Counted from the stretch's first letter, positions 16,283 through 25,643 are shown. The stretch: 64,000 nucleotides of DNA from an uncultured Collinsella sp. (GCA_900541235.1 UQIW01000015.1:4818-68817), one strand, 5' to 3'. Numbers and translations: made by a program. The notes: generated by a model from the letters alone, not told the origin.

Positions 16283-17176
16283 ATGGCAGAGCAGCAGCTT
16301 ATCGGAGCGCTCGAGGCCGGCGGCACCAAGATGGTCTGCGCCACGGGCTATGCGGACGGTACGGTCCTGGAGCGCGAGCAGATCGCGACCACGACCCCGC
16401 AGGAGACCGTTGAGGCCGTCAACGCATGGTTTGCCGACAAGGGCATCGCCGCGCTGGGCATCGGCGCCTTTGGCCCCACCGCAGTCAACCCTGCCTCGCC
16501 CCAGTACGGCAAGATCTTGGAGACGCCCAAAACGGCATGGCGCTACTTTGACCTGCTGGGCACCATTCAAAACGAGCTCAATATTCCCTGCGGCTACGAT
16601 ACCGACGTCAACGTCGCTTGCTTGGGCGAGGTCACCTTTGGCTGCGCGCAGGGCCTCACCGACGTGGTGTACCTGACGATCGGCACCGGCGTGGGTGCCG
16701 GCGTGCTTTCGGGCGGCCAGCTCGTCCACGGCATGATGCATCCCGAGGCCGGCCACATCCTGGTCACGCGCGACCCGCGCGACACCATTGGCGAGCATAG
16801 CGCCTGCCCCTTCCACGACAACTGCCTCGAGGGCCTCATCGCCGGTCCCGGCGTTAAAAAGCGCTGGGACGGCAAGAGCGCCGGAGACATGGCCGATGAC
16901 CCGGAGGCCATGGACCTGCTCGCAGGCTATCTGGCGCAGGCGCTCATGACCTACACGCTGTGCTATGCCCCGCAGAAGATCATCATCGGCGGCGGCGTTG
17001 CCGACCACACCCCTATCGTGCCGCTCGCACGCAAAAAGTGCGCCGAGATGCTCAACGGCTATATCGTCACTCCCGAGGTCAACGACATCGATACCTACAT
17101 CGTCAACAATAGCCTCGAGGGCAAGCAGGGCATCATGGGCTGCCTGGCCCTGGGTGCCGCCGCGCTTCAGCTGTAG
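16283..17176 (+). CDS. ROK-family sugar kinase, probable fructokinase
   Basis: 297 aa. The ATP-binding loop GALEAGGTKMVCA is at about 8-20. The ROK signature segment TIGTGVGAGVLSGGQLVHG is near 133. The zinc-binding set HPEAGH .. CPFHDNC lies at about 153-180. Length and motifs match bacterial ROK fructokinases (EC 2.7.1.4) that make fructose 6-phosphate. The start follows AGAAAGGAATACT. No transporter or sucrose gene is adjacent, so the substrate is an inference. Confidence 0.85.
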   Translation: MAEQQLIGALEAGGTKMVCATGYADGTVLEREQIATTTPQETVEAVNAWFADKGIAALGIGAFGPTAVNPASPQYGKILETPKTAWRYFDLLGTIQNELNIPCGYDTDVNVACLGEVTFGCAQGLTDVVYLTIGTGVGAGVLSGGQLVHGMMHPEAGHILVTRDPRDTIGEHSACPFHDNCLEGLIAGPGVKKRWDGKSAGDMADDPEAMDLLAGYLAQALMTYTLCYAPQKIIIGGGVADHTPIVPLARKKCAEMLNGYIVTPEVNDIDTYIVNNSLEGKQGIMGCLALGAAALQL

Positions 17177-17260
17177 GCGCGCCAAAGGGGCGCCGCAACG
17201 TCCAACAATCCCATTCAACGGTATAACGCCGCCACGCCCCGTATAAGCCCCCAAACAAAG

Positions 17261-17305
17261 AAAGGCCGCCTAGGACCAAGCAATGTGTCCTAGGCGGCCT
17301 TTTTG
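17261..17305. terminator. Bidirectional terminator
   Basis: Perfect 15-bp stem AAAGGCCGCCTAGGA with its complement and T-runs on both strands. It serves the kinase gene and the VanZ-like gene; the VanZ-like stop codon lies inside the right arm. Confidence 0.9.
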
Positions 17306-17739
17306 GCACATATGAGCGATCGTAGAAGATACCGAAGCACAACGCCCGTCATCGCTCCGCAGCAATCGATCATCACGTCGGTGATCATACCGGCGCGACC
17401 GGGCACAAAGAGCTGAATCGTCTCGTCAATCGATGGGATCAGCAGCAAAAACACCGCCGTGGGAAGCAGCACGTCAAAGGTGCGACGGCCCTCAATATCG
17501 AAAGTGCGCGTCGCCAGAATACCGAGCACCATGTACTCGGTAAAATGCGCGCACTTGCGAATGACGAAGTTGGTCACCCACTCATACGGAAGCCCTATGC
17601 CGTGGAAAAAGCCGCGAACGGCCTCCATAATCGACAAGCTCAATGAACCGGACCCCGTGCCGGGAACCATCGAATTGCCCCAGATGAGCAGCACCATCAG
17701 GCAGGTCGCAACCGCCCATTTTCGATCGAGTTTAAGCAT
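17290..17739 (-). CDS. VanZ-like membrane protein
   Basis: 149 aa with four predicted membrane segments. VanZ-family features are RKCAHFTEYMVLGIL near residue 75 and DETIQLFVPGRAGMITDVMID near 112. The start at 17739 is 7 nt after the stop of the upstream gene; GGAGG lies about 12 nt before it. VanZ proteins are linked to low-level glycopeptide resistance, but most chromosomal members have no tested role. The C-terminus overlaps the terminator hairpin. Confidence 0.85.
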   Translation of the reverse strand: MLKLDRKWAVATCLMVLLIWGNSMVPGTGSGSLSLSIMEAVRGFFHGIGLPYEWVTNFVIRKCAHFTEYMVLGILATRTFDIEGRRTFDVLLPTAVFLLLIPSIDETIQLFVPGRAGMITDVMIDCCGAMTGVVLRYLLRSLICAKKAA

Positions 17740-17746
17740 GCAGAAG

Positions 17747-19216
17747 TTATGCCTCCGCACAGAGCGGCTCAAAGCTGGCGGTGCCACCCTCGATAACGCT
17801 CAGATAGGCACGGCCTGTGCGCCTCACCGCTGCAGACTGCAGGCGGTCGATCTCCTCCTCGAGGATCTGATTGACGCGCTCGTGACGACGGTTCTCCATG
17901 ATGCCGGCAGCGATGGCCTCGGCACGCTCGATACCTTCGCGCGAGATGCGGGCGGTATCCTCGGGGAACACGGCGCTGTGGCGACCAACGTAAGCGGGGG
18001 CAGCGGGCTGAGGAGCAGGTGTAAACACCGGAGCGGCAACGGGAGCAGGCTCGACGGCCTCGTCCAAAATTGCGGCAGCGACTGCCCACATGCCCTCGTG
18101 GCCCGAATAATCGGCCATGGGGACGTCTTCCTCGGGAGTCGCATCGACAGGCTCGTCGACTGCGACGGACTGGGACGCGGAGGCCGGGGCATCAACCGGG
18201 GCAGCGACCACATACGGCATGTCGTCCGAGATGACCGGCTCGTCAAGGTCATCGAGATCGATAGCTGCGGCAGAGGCGTCGCTGATGATCGGCATGTTGG
18301 CAAGGTTCGCGTTGTACGGCACCGCCTCCGCCGCCTGCTGCTGTGCAGGAGCGCCCCACAGCGAGCTTTCGGCAGCGCGGCGGGCGGCAATAGTCTCCTC
18401 GTCGACGGCCAGCGGCTCGTTGGCGTAAGGGTCAGCGGCGGTGGCGGCGGCCGGAGTCACGGGCACGGCAGTGTCATACGTAACGGATTGAGCCGTGGCG
18501 GCGTTGTTGGCGGCGTTAGCCACGGCAGCCACAAAGGCGGCCGTGCTGCCCGCAGGAGCGGCATGAGAGCCCGAGACGGCACGCGCAGCGGCAGCGATGT
18601 CATCGCGGTTATAGGAGCCGGTCTGCCCGCCGTAGGTGAGTTCGTCGATAGCGACCTGGTAGACGTCGCGTGAGCGCGTGGGGTCGCAGCTGACTGGCGA
18701 ATCGTCGTCGAGCATGCTATCGATCATGGACCAGGCGTCGGCCTCGCTCATGGCGTCTGCGGCGCGGGCGATGGTGGGGACGCCATCGTCGGCACGACGG
18801 CGCTGGAAGGCACCGGTCAGGCCGGAGAAAACCGAAGAGGGCTGCACGGCGTTTGCCTGAACGGCAGGAGCCGCAGTAGCAACGCCCTGAGGAGCAGCCC
18901 ACTGCTGTTGAGCGGGCATCGAGGCGGTCTGGAACTCATTTTGATGCTGGTTGACGTTCGCGGCGCCACCCATGGCGTCGGGCTGGAACAGGCGCTCGGC
19001 ATGCTGCGCGCGATATTCAGAAATGCCGAGCGAGGCGGCATAGATACCCACGCCCGCCACCGCACCCACGGCAAAGGGAACAGCGCCCGCGACGACCGTC
19101 TCGTTCACCGACGAAAACGGCAGCGTGGCAGCATACATCACCACGGGAGCGGCAAGGCCGATTCCGCAGGAAAGTCCAGCAAGGACTGCTCGTTGTGTTG
19201 CATCAGAAGAAGCCAT
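17747..19216 (-). CDS. Orphan membrane protein with long Ala/Pro-rich cytoplasmic tail
   Basis: 489 aa, family not recognised. Two hydrophobic helices occupy about 10-35 and 45-68. A poorly ordered Ala/Gln/Val/Pro-rich region follows, with one more conserved-looking block, MSEADAWSMIDSMLDDD (about 158-175), and a helical C-terminal part near 420-470 (RERVNQILEEEIDRLQ-like). The start at 19216 follows GGGGAGAG. It is in one transcript with the VanZ-like gene, 7 nt apart. A role in envelope organisation is only a guess. Confidence 0.6.
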   Translation of the reverse strand: MASSDATQRAVLAGLSCGIGLAAPVVMYAATLPFSSVNETVVAGAVPFAVGAVAGVGIYAASLGISEYRAQHAERLFQPDAMGGAANVNQHQNEFQTASMPAQQQWAAPQGVATAAPAVQANAVQPSSVFSGLTGAFQRRRADDGVPTIARAADAMSEADAWSMIDSMLDDDSPVSCDPTRSRDVYQVAIDELTYGGQTGSYNRDDIAAAARAVSGSHAAPAGSTAAFVAAVANAANNAATAQSVTYDTAVPVTPAAATAADPYANEPLAVDEETIAARRAAESSLWGAPAQQQAAEAVPYNANLANMPIISDASAAAIDLDDLDEPVISDDMPYVVAAPVDAPASASQSVAVDEPVDATPEEDVPMADYSGHEGMWAVAAAILDEAVEPAPVAAPVFTPAPQPAAPAYVGRHSAVFPEDTARISREGIERAEAIAAGIMENRRHERVNQILEEEIDRLQSAAVRRTGRAYLSVIEGGTASFEPLCAEA

Positions 19217-19528
19217 GAGCTCTCCCCATCTTCCAGCACCCAAATCGCATCATTCAGTTGGCTGCGCGAGAGAAGATGAAGCGGGGCTATGCCCCAAAGC
19301 AACGGTATATGGTTCGTTTCATCTGCGTTTTCCGTCGCGAAGCTTAACAGCTATTATGCGAAACCCCCTTGGGGATTGCAAGCGACGAAGCGAGATTGAA
19401 ACGGGAAAATCGCTGCTTGTCGGTCGTGAGGTCAATAATCGTTGGCGAGCGGCTATACGAAAAGGGCCAGGTTCTAAACCCCGGCCCTTCTGGCATGTCT
19501 ATGGCTGTTGTCGCGTGCAACGAGCGAC
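19217..19528. other. 312-bp gap between orphan gene and rho
   Basis: It holds the rho terminator at 19461-19490 and the upstream region of the minus-strand orphan gene. No other gene or repeat was recognised. Confidence 0.5.
19461..19490 (-). terminator. Terminator of rho
   Basis: AAGGGCC (19462-19468) pairs with GGCCCTT (19483-19489) around a 14-nt loop; TTTTCG follows on the minus strand. It lies 39 nt after the rho stop. Confidence 0.7.
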
Positions 19529-22117
19529 TTAGAACGTCTGCTCGTAATCGCTGTGCTTTTTTGCCGAACGCACCAGGAACTCCTGGTTGGTATTGGTGCC
19601 CTTGAGGCCCTTGATAAACGACGCGGCCGCGCGCTCGGTATTGTTCATGCCGGCGAGGATGCGGCGCAGGCCAAAGACAAACGGGCGCATCTGCTCGTCG
19701 ACCAGCAGATCCTCGTTGCGCGTACCCGAGGCAACGGGATCGATGGCCGGGAAGATACGGCGGTCGGCCAGGTCGCGGTCGAGCTTGAGCTCCATGTTGC
19801 CGGTACCCTTGAACTCCTCAAAGATGACCTCGTCCATCTTGGAGCCGGTATCGATGAGGGCGGAAGCCAAGATGGTGAGCGAGCCGCCGTTCTCGATGTT
19901 GCGGGCTGCGCCCAAGAAACGCTTGGGCGGATACAGGGCAGCCGAATCGACGCCGCCCGACAGGATACGACCCGAGGCGGGAGCGGCCAGATTGTAGGCG
20001 CGGGCAAGGCGCGTGATGGAGTCGAGTACCACCACGACGTCGCCACCCAGCTCCACGATGCGTTTGGCACGCTCGATCACGAGCTCTGCCACGCGAGTAT
20101 GGTTGTCGGCGGGCATATCGAAGGTCGAGGCCACGACCTCACCCTTGATGGAGCGCTGCATATCGGTGACCTCTTCGGGGCGCTCGTCAACGAGCAGGCA
20201 GATGAGGTGCACCTCGGGATTGTTGATCGAGATAGACTGGCAGATCTTCTTGAGGATCGTGGTCTTGCCGGCTTTTGGCGGCGACACAATCAGGCCGCGC
20301 TGGCCCTTGCCGATCGGCGACACGATATCGATGGCGCGACCGGTGATGGAATCCTTGCCGTGCTCCATGCGCAGCGGCTCGTTGGGATAGACCGGGGTAA
20401 GGTCGCCGAACTTGGGGCGGTTGCGGATCTGCTCGGGATCCATGCCGTTAACGGTCGTGATCTTGGCGAGGCCGGCGCGCTTGTCGCCGCCGCGCGAGGG
20501 GCGCAGCGAGCCCTCGATGACATCGCCCGTGCGCAGGCGTGCGGAGCGAATGAGATATGCGGGAACAAAGGCGTCATCGCTGGACTTCATGTAGCCGTGG
20601 GCATGAATGATGCCGAAGCTATCCGGGCGAATCTGCAGAATGCCCTTGATGTCGCGGAAGCCCTCGGCCTTCGCGGCGGTGGTGTAGATCTCTTCGACGA
20701 GCTCGGCCTTCTTCTTGCCGGTCGTCTCGATCTCGAACTCCTTGGCCTTTTCACGCAGCTCGGCGACCTTCATGGCCGCGAGTTCCTCACGCGAAAGCGT
20801 GGGCTCAGTCGGGGCGGCGTTGCGCTCCTTATTACGCTGCTTGCGATCGCGCTGACGATTGCGGCGGTCGTTGTTGCGCTCGTCGTTACGCTTGTGCTGA
20901 CGTCGGTTAGGGCGGGCGCTCTCGTCGGTCTCGGCGGTCGTGGCGCCCTCGGCCGCCGGAGTTGCGGCGTCGGTGTCGGCCGGGACTTTATTATCGGCCT
21001 TGGTATCGGCATCGGCATTGGGCTCGGCATCGGCTTGCTGCTCGACGGCCTTAGCCTTTGCAGACTTCTTGCGTGTACGCTTGGGCTTCTCGGCCGCCGG
21101 CTGACCGGCGTTCTCGGCATCGGGAGCGGAGTCGACGGTTGCCTCGGCGACCTCGTTGCCCGAGTCCTCGGACGTGTCCTTTTTCGAACCCTTGGCCTTG
21201 GACGAGCGCTTAGCGGCCGTGCGACGGCTGCGACCGGGACGAACATCGGCGGGTTCGCCCTCTGCGGGTGCTCCGACCTCGGTGGCAGCGGTTCCCTGGG
21301 CAGGAGTGTCGGCGACGGGCGCGGGCGTGGCGGTCATCGCGGCATCCTGAGCTGCGGCTGCCGCGGCGGCGGCAGCCTTCTCGGCCTCGACGAAGGCCTT
21401 GGGCTTGCGGCCGCGACGGTGCGGGAGAAGAGCGGGATCGACAACGGGAACCTCGTTGGCCTCGGCAGGTGTTGCAGACTCAGAGGGCTGCTCACCCTCC
21501 CCTACCACAGAACAAGCCGGAGCTTCACCGGACTCTTGAGCCGCCTGCTCAGCATCCTGCTGAGACTTGGCCGCACGACGACGCGTGCGCGGAGCCGGCT
21601 TCTCGGTCGGCTGCCCCGCGACAGGGGCCTCGGTGGCCGCAGACGCCTCGGAGACGACCGGCGCTGCAAGCTCGGTCAGTGCCGCGGCCTCGCGCTCGGC
21701 AGCACGGCGACGGGCACGCACAACCTGAGCCTCGCTGATCTGCGCCAGCGCGCGGGCCTGTGCAACCTCATCGGAAATCGGCGCGGAGGAATCGGCAACG
21801 GTGCGCTTGGTTCGCGTCGCGCGCATGGCGCGACGCTTGGGCTTGTCGGCCTCCTCGCCGTCAGCGGCGGGCTTAGGCGCACGGCGCGTGCGCTTGGGCT
21901 TTACGGGCGCGGCATCCTCTTCGGCGGCAGGGGCAACTCCCTCGCCAGCGGCAGGCGCGACCTTCTCAGCCGATGCGGGCGCAGGCGTCGAAGCGGCCTT
22001 GGAGGCCTCAGGAGCCGAAGCCTGCACCGGCGCAGGCATCACGACCTGGTCCAACGCAGCCGGTGCAGCGGGAGCGGCCGTCGTCGTTATTTCGTTTTCT
22101 TGCTGTTGATCAGACAC
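19529..22117 (-). CDS. rho: Transcription termination factor Rho with long N-terminal extension
   Basis: 862 aa, about twice the size of E. coli Rho. Residues 1 to about 420 are low-complexity Ala/Glu/Pro/Lys with basic patches. The Rho N-domain begins near LSREELAAMKVAELREKAKE (about 425). The primary RNA-binding and ATPase domains follow, with P-loop SPPKAGKTT (about 614) and VVVLDSITRLARAYN (about 700). The start is GTG at 22117 with a weak ribosome site. Hexameric helicase that releases RNA polymerase. Extended N-domains are known in actinobacterial Rho and bind RNA; the sequence here is longer than most. Confidence 0.96.
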   Translation of the reverse strand: MSDQQQENEITTTAAPAAPAALDQVVMPAPVQASAPEASKAASTPAPASAEKVAPAAGEGVAPAAEEDAAPVKPKRTRRAPKPAADGEEADKPKRRAMRATRTKRTVADSSAPISDEVAQARALAQISEAQVVRARRRAAEREAAALTELAAPVVSEASAATEAPVAGQPTEKPAPRTRRRAAKSQQDAEQAAQESGEAPACSVVGEGEQPSESATPAEANEVPVVDPALLPHRRGRKPKAFVEAEKAAAAAAAAAQDAAMTATPAPVADTPAQGTAATEVGAPAEGEPADVRPGRSRRTAAKRSSKAKGSKKDTSEDSGNEVAEATVDSAPDAENAGQPAAEKPKRTRKKSAKAKAVEQQADAEPNADADTKADNKVPADTDAATPAAEGATTAETDESARPNRRQHKRNDERNNDRRNRQRDRKQRNKERNAAPTEPTLSREELAAMKVAELREKAKEFEIETTGKKKAELVEEIYTTAAKAEGFRDIKGILQIRPDSFGIIHAHGYMKSSDDAFVPAYLIRSARLRTGDVIEGSLRPSRGGDKRAGLAKITTVNGMDPEQIRNRPKFGDLTPVYPNEPLRMEHGKDSITGRAIDIVSPIGKGQRGLIVSPPKAGKTTILKKICQSISINNPEVHLICLLVDERPEEVTDMQRSIKGEVVASTFDMPADNHTRVAELVIERAKRIVELGGDVVVVLDSITRLARAYNLAAPASGRILSGGVDSAALYPPKRFLGAARNIENGGSLTILASALIDTGSKMDEVIFEEFKGTGNMELKLDRDLADRRIFPAIDPVASGTRNEDLLVDEQMRPFVFGLRRILAGMNNTERAAASFIKGLKGTNTNQEFLVRSAKKHSDYEQTF

Positions 22118-22295
22118 AGTGTTTGCTCAACTTTCTTTTCAAGCCCTGTGATCACATGCTCCCTGCATAAACCTTCAGGGCGGCTAAACAGTCTAGCTCC
22201 GTCAAATACCGACGGACATCATTGATCTGTATCGAGATGATTGCGTCATATACGCAGCGTTAGTGTAACACAACCGCAACCACCTGCAACTTAGT

Positions 22296-22335
22296 CATTG
22301 GACGTTCTTAAACGCCCAGTCATCAGGGACACTCT
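22296..22335. repeat. Dispersed repeat GTCATTGG / TTCTTAAACG, copy 1
   Basis: It shares GTCATTGG, CGTTCTTAAACG and GGGACACTCT in the same order with 41998-42045. Function unknown. Confidence 0.55.
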
Positions 22336-22410
22336 CCCTCAAAAGCGCCTTGAAATGTCGCGCCAGAGGAGTGAAGCCGTGGCATCCGGAATAGCCGCGC
22401 CACGTAACGC

Positions 22411-22548
22411 GCCTATCTACTACGTTTGACCCGCGACCCCTGACCATCCCCTCGATCTTCCTAAAATCGCAAGCCCGCTACCTGCGGTTTTAATATCGCA
22501 CCTTTAATCATGGTTCGGGGTATGCGACTAAACGTAGTAGATAAGCCC
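22411..22548. repeat. 138-bp inverted-end element, copy 1
   Basis: Ends GCCTATCTACTACGTTT (22411-22427) and its reverse complement at 22532-22548 differ at one base. The interior contains CTACCTGCGGTTTTAATATCGC-type sequence (from 22478). The element at 45545-45667 has the same layout. No coding capacity. Confidence 0.65.
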
Positions 22549-22597
22549 GATTCGTGGCGGACGGTTTCGCATCGCTCCCCCCCCCGGACAAAAATAA

Positions 22598-22616
22598 TCC
22601 GTTTTCCTCCGTCCCC
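22598..22616. repeat. Dispersed repeat TCCGTTTTCCTCCGTCCCC, copy 1
   Basis: 19 bases identical to 30622-30640. Here it sits within a loose inverted repeat (TAATCCG near 22595, CGGATTA near 22640). Confidence 0.6.
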
Positions 22617-22705
22617 AAGGGGTCGTTTTCAAAACGATAGCGGATTACGGTGCAAGAACGGCACAAGCCAACCATACCCTGCATTTTCAAGAAACAATAA
22701 ACCGT

Positions 22706-22727
22706 CTACCTGCGGTTTTAATTTCGC
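22706..22727. repeat. Partial copy of the CCTGCGGTTTTA core
   Basis: 21 of 22 bases match 22478-22499. It lacks the inverted ends, so it looks like a fragment of the element family. Confidence 0.55.
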
Positions 22728-22827
22728 TATTGGCGCCATGGTCGCCAGTTGGCGATTCAGCCCCGTAAACCGGTATAGTTGCGTTTTTGTAGCATTTTCC
22801 AACACGCCAAAAAGCCCCGTCAAACGC

Positions 22828-22862
22828 AAAAAGCCCGACCTCCGCGATGGAGATCGGGCTTT
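22828..22862 (-). terminator. Terminator of argS
   Basis: AAAGCCCGA (22830-22838) pairs with TCGGGCTTT (22854-22862); TTTTTGCG follows on the minus strand. It lies 45 nt after the argS stop. Confidence 0.88.
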
Positions 22863-22907
22863 CAAGGCTCAGTTAAACCAAACCTGGACAGTCAAATGAC
22901 CCGCAGC

Positions 22908-24761
22908 TTACATCTGCTCGGGTGCGGAAACGCCAACGAGGGTAAGCACCAGGGCGAGCGTTACGCGGACGGCGTCGCAAGCGGCCAGACGGGCGCGCGA
23001 GAGCTCGGGGTCGACGGGACGGCCCTCGCTCGGCAGGACCTGGCAGGCAGCGTAGAAGCTGTGGAAGTCGCCGGCGAGCTCCTCGGCAAAGTGCGTCAGG
23101 CGGAACGGAGCGCGGTCGCGAGCGCAGCTGGCGATGAGGTCGGTGAGCTCGTTGAGCTTGCGCGAAAGGGCGAGCTCGGTCGGGTCGGTCAGCAGCGAGT
23201 AATCGACATTCTCACCGATGGCCTTGGCGGCAACGGCCTTCATGCCCATCTCGGCGGCCTGCTCGGCGGTAACGTCAGCGGCGCGACGCAGGATGGAGCA
23301 CACGCGGGCATGAGCGTACTGCACGTAGTACACCGGGTTGGAGTTGTCGCGCTTCTTAACGGCTTCGATGTCGAAGTCGACCATCTGGTTGGAGCTCTTG
23401 GAGATGAGCGTGTAACGAGCGGCGTCGGAACCGACCTCGTCGACGAGCTCCTGCAGGGTCACCATGGTGCCCTTGCGCTTGGACATACGGACGGGCTTGC
23501 CGTTGCGCAGCAGGTTGACGAGCTGGCCCAGCAGAACCTCAAACTTGCCGGGATAGCCAAGAGCGTCGCAGACGCAGCGGACGCGCTCGATGTAGCCGTG
23601 GTGGTCGGCGCCCCAGATGTCGATGACGTGGTCGACGCGCTGGAACTTATCCCAGTGATAGGCAACGTCGGAGGCGAAGTAGGTGTACTCGCCGTCGGAC
23701 TTGATCAGGACGCGGTCCTTGTCGTCGCCCAGATCGGTGGAACGGAACCACAGGGCGCCGTCCTTGGTGTAGAGGTAGCCCATCTTGTCGAGCTTCTCAA
23801 AAGCGCGGTCGACGGCGGAAGTGCCGACAGTCTCGCCCTCGGTGTCCTTCACATACAGCGAGCGCTCGGAGAACCAACGATCGAAGTCGCAATTGACGGC
23901 GTGGCAGAGGTCGCGCATGTTGTCGACCATCTTTACGTAGCCGCGCTCGCGGAAGCTCTCCATGCGCTCCTGCGGATCGGCCTCGACCCACTTGTCGCCG
24001 TCGGTGCGCCAGAACTCGGCAGCCTCGTCGATGATGTAGTCGCCGCCGTAGGAGTCCTTGCCCAGGGTCTCGGCAAAGTTGTCTTGATACGGATGGGTCT
24101 CGGGGTGCTCGTCGTTCTCGTCGGCGACAAAGGCATCGCGGTCGGCGATCAGCAGCTTGTGAGCCTCGTCGATATCCACGCCCTGCTTGGCGATGATGTC
24201 GGCAAGCTGCATATAGCGCGTGCTGATGGAGTTGCCGAAGGTGTTCATCTGAGAGCCGTGGTCGTTGATGTAGAACTCACGCTGGATGTCGTAACCGGCG
24301 TGGTCCATAACACGGCAGAGGGAGTCGCCCAGCGCGGCCCAGCGGCCATGGCCGATGTGCATGGGGCCGACGGGGTTGGCGGAAACGAACTCGACCTGGG
24401 TCTTCAGGCCGCCGCCGACGTTGGACTTAGCGAAGTCCATACCCTTCTCGCGGGCCTCGCCAAAGATGGCGTTCTTGACGGCAACGGAGAGGTAGAAGTT
24501 GATGAAGCCAGGGCCGGCGATCTCGACCTTCTCGATCGCGGGATCCTCGGGCATATGGGCAACGACGGCCTCGGCAATCTTGCGCGGGGCGCAGTGGGCC
24601 AGCTTGGCGGACTTCAGGGCCATGGTGGAGGTCCACTCGCCATGAGAAGTGTCAGCCGGTCGCTCGATGGCGCAATCGTCAAGTTCAAATGCGGAAAGGT
24701 CGCCGGCCTCCTGGGCCGCAGCAAGCGCAGCGCGTACCAGCTCTTCAATCTTCTCGGGCAT
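22908..24761 (-). CDS. argS: Arginyl-tRNA synthetase
   Basis: 617 aa class I synthetase. The HIGH-type motif is HIGHGRWAALGD in ANPVGPMHIGHGR (about residue 130), and the lysine loop is VRMSKRKGTMVTL near 430. The C-terminal anticodon-binding helical domain contains RKLNELTDLIASC. A start at 24761 follows AAGGAGGATCT; a 90-bp longer frame has no ribosome site. No T-box or leader was seen upstream. It charges tRNA-Arg. Family and end are certain. Confidence 0.97.
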   Translation of the reverse strand: MPEKIEELVRAALAAAQEAGDLSAFELDDCAIERPADTSHGEWTSTMALKSAKLAHCAPRKIAEAVVAHMPEDPAIEKVEIAGPGFINFYLSVAVKNAIFGEAREKGMDFAKSNVGGGLKTQVEFVSANPVGPMHIGHGRWAALGDSLCRVMDHAGYDIQREFYINDHGSQMNTFGNSISTRYMQLADIIAKQGVDIDEAHKLLIADRDAFVADENDEHPETHPYQDNFAETLGKDSYGGDYIIDEAAEFWRTDGDKWVEADPQERMESFRERGYVKMVDNMRDLCHAVNCDFDRWFSERSLYVKDTEGETVGTSAVDRAFEKLDKMGYLYTKDGALWFRSTDLGDDKDRVLIKSDGEYTYFASDVAYHWDKFQRVDHVIDIWGADHHGYIERVRCVCDALGYPGKFEVLLGQLVNLLRNGKPVRMSKRKGTMVTLQELVDEVGSDAARYTLISKSSNQMVDFDIEAVKKRDNSNPVYYVQYAHARVCSILRRAADVTAEQAAEMGMKAVAAKAIGENVDYSLLTDPTELALSRKLNELTDLIASCARDRAPFRLTHFAEELAGDFHSFYAACQVLPSEGRPVDPELSRARLAACDAVRVTLALVLTLVGVSAPEQM

Positions 24762-25103
24762 AGATCCTCCTTGTGTTAAAGCCCCCGAGCTCTTGGTCAC
24801 TCGTAGGGCAAAAGCCAGAGTTTGTAGCACTCTATCACAAGCGACGCACACTGTCGCAGGGTAAAGCTAATAGATATTGCATATGCACAAAAATGACTAC
24901 CGCTCCTGCGCGGCAGTACAAAGTTGGCGGTTTGCCTGCAGATTATGCACGCGTTGGAACTGCATAAACATATGAATGGGTGGTGTATTTTATCGAATAC
25001 TCTTACCTATCGGAGTTGTGTGCTTTTCCTGCATAAAGTAAGGGTTTACGCACGTCAGCGTGGTATTCTAAACATACGTGAATTCGTATAAGTTGGAGGT
25101 AGC
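24762..25103. other. Divergent promoter region argS / CarD-like gene
   Basis: AT-richer than its surroundings, 342 bp, without a gene. TGCATATGCA is a 10-bp palindrome near 24877. GCATAAA occurs twice (24963, 25033). Promoters for both flanking genes must lie here, but no strong -35/-10 pair was found. Confidence 0.4.
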
Positions 25104-25589
25104 ATGTTCTCAATCGGTCAACACGTCATTCATCCGGGTCAGGGAGTCTGCACCGTCGTCGGTTTTAGGGACGACACGCCGCAGCCCATGCTGTTGCTCG
25201 AGACCAAGCAGGGACATGCGCAGACGATTCTCATGTACCCCGTGGCGCAGGCCGACCGTTTGCATGCCGCCATCTCCCAGCAAGATGCCGAACACCTGCT
25301 GAGCCACTACGACGAGTTGGAGTGCGACACCTTTACCGAGCGCAACAGCTCGCTGGAGGAGACGCACTTTAAGCAGCAGCTCAAGCTGGGTGCGCCCGAG
25401 ACGGTCCGCGTGGCGAAAACCATGATGCACCGTATTCGCCAGGCCGAGGAAGCAGATAAAAAGCCAAGCTCTTACTACATGCGCGTACTCAAGGAAGCCA
25501 AGCGCCGCTCCATCGAGGAGTTCGCCGTGGCCCTGGGCGTCACCGAGGAGGACGCCGAAGCCCGCCTAGCCCAAGCCGCCCTCAACTAA
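25104..25589 (+). CDS. CarD-like RNA polymerase-binding regulator
   Basis: 161 aa. The N-terminal CarD/TRCF RNA-polymerase interaction domain is visible from MFSIGQHVIHPGQGVCTVVG through YPVAQADRLH (about 1-55). A basic helical C-terminal domain follows (YYMRVLKEAKRRSIEEFAVALG). It resembles CdnL/CarD, which stabilise open promoter complexes, with a slightly longer linker. The start follows TTGGAGGTAGC. It is monocistronic and followed 13 nt later by a palindromic repeat terminator. Confidence 0.88.
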   Translation: MFSIGQHVIHPGQGVCTVVGFRDDTPQPMLLLETKQGHAQTILMYPVAQADRLHAAISQQDAEHLLSHYDELECDTFTERNSSLEETHFKQQLKLGAPETVRVAKTMMHRIRQAEEADKKPSSYYMRVLKEAKRRSIEEFAVALGVTEEDAEARLAQAALN

Positions 25590-25602
25590 CCCATCCGCAC
25601 CA

Positions 25603-25643
25603 AAAACCACCACAAAGGGGACAGGCACCTTTGTGGTGGTTTT
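25603..25643. repeat. 41-bp palindrome family, copy 1 (terminator)
   Basis: 16-bp perfect arms AAAACCACCACAAAGG and complement around GGACAGGCA. It starts 13 nt after the CarD-like stop. A-runs and T-runs flank the stem, so it can terminate in both directions. Confidence 0.85.

Larger units (their letters stand above)
22118..22907. other. 790-bp repeat-rich gap between rho and argS
   Basis: No gene supported. It carries the inverted-end element 22411-22548, a second copy of its core (22706-22727), the TCCGTTTTCCTCCGTCCCC repeat (22598-22616), a GTCATTGG/TTCTTAAACG repeat (22296-22335) and the argS terminator. Five repeat units in under 700 bp suggest an insertion-tolerant site. Confidence 0.6.

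Noticed and set aside
19508..22225. 905-aa open frame opposite rho
   Set aside because: Low-complexity mirror of the Ala-rich rho extension; rho is certain.
22779..24779. 666-aa open frame opposite argS
   Set aside because: Antisense shadow; argS motifs are unambiguous and the frame crosses its terminator.
24762..25103. T-box or leader upstream of argS; likewise upstream of trpS
   Set aside because: No specifier loop, T-box sequence or antiterminator hairpin was recognised in either gap.
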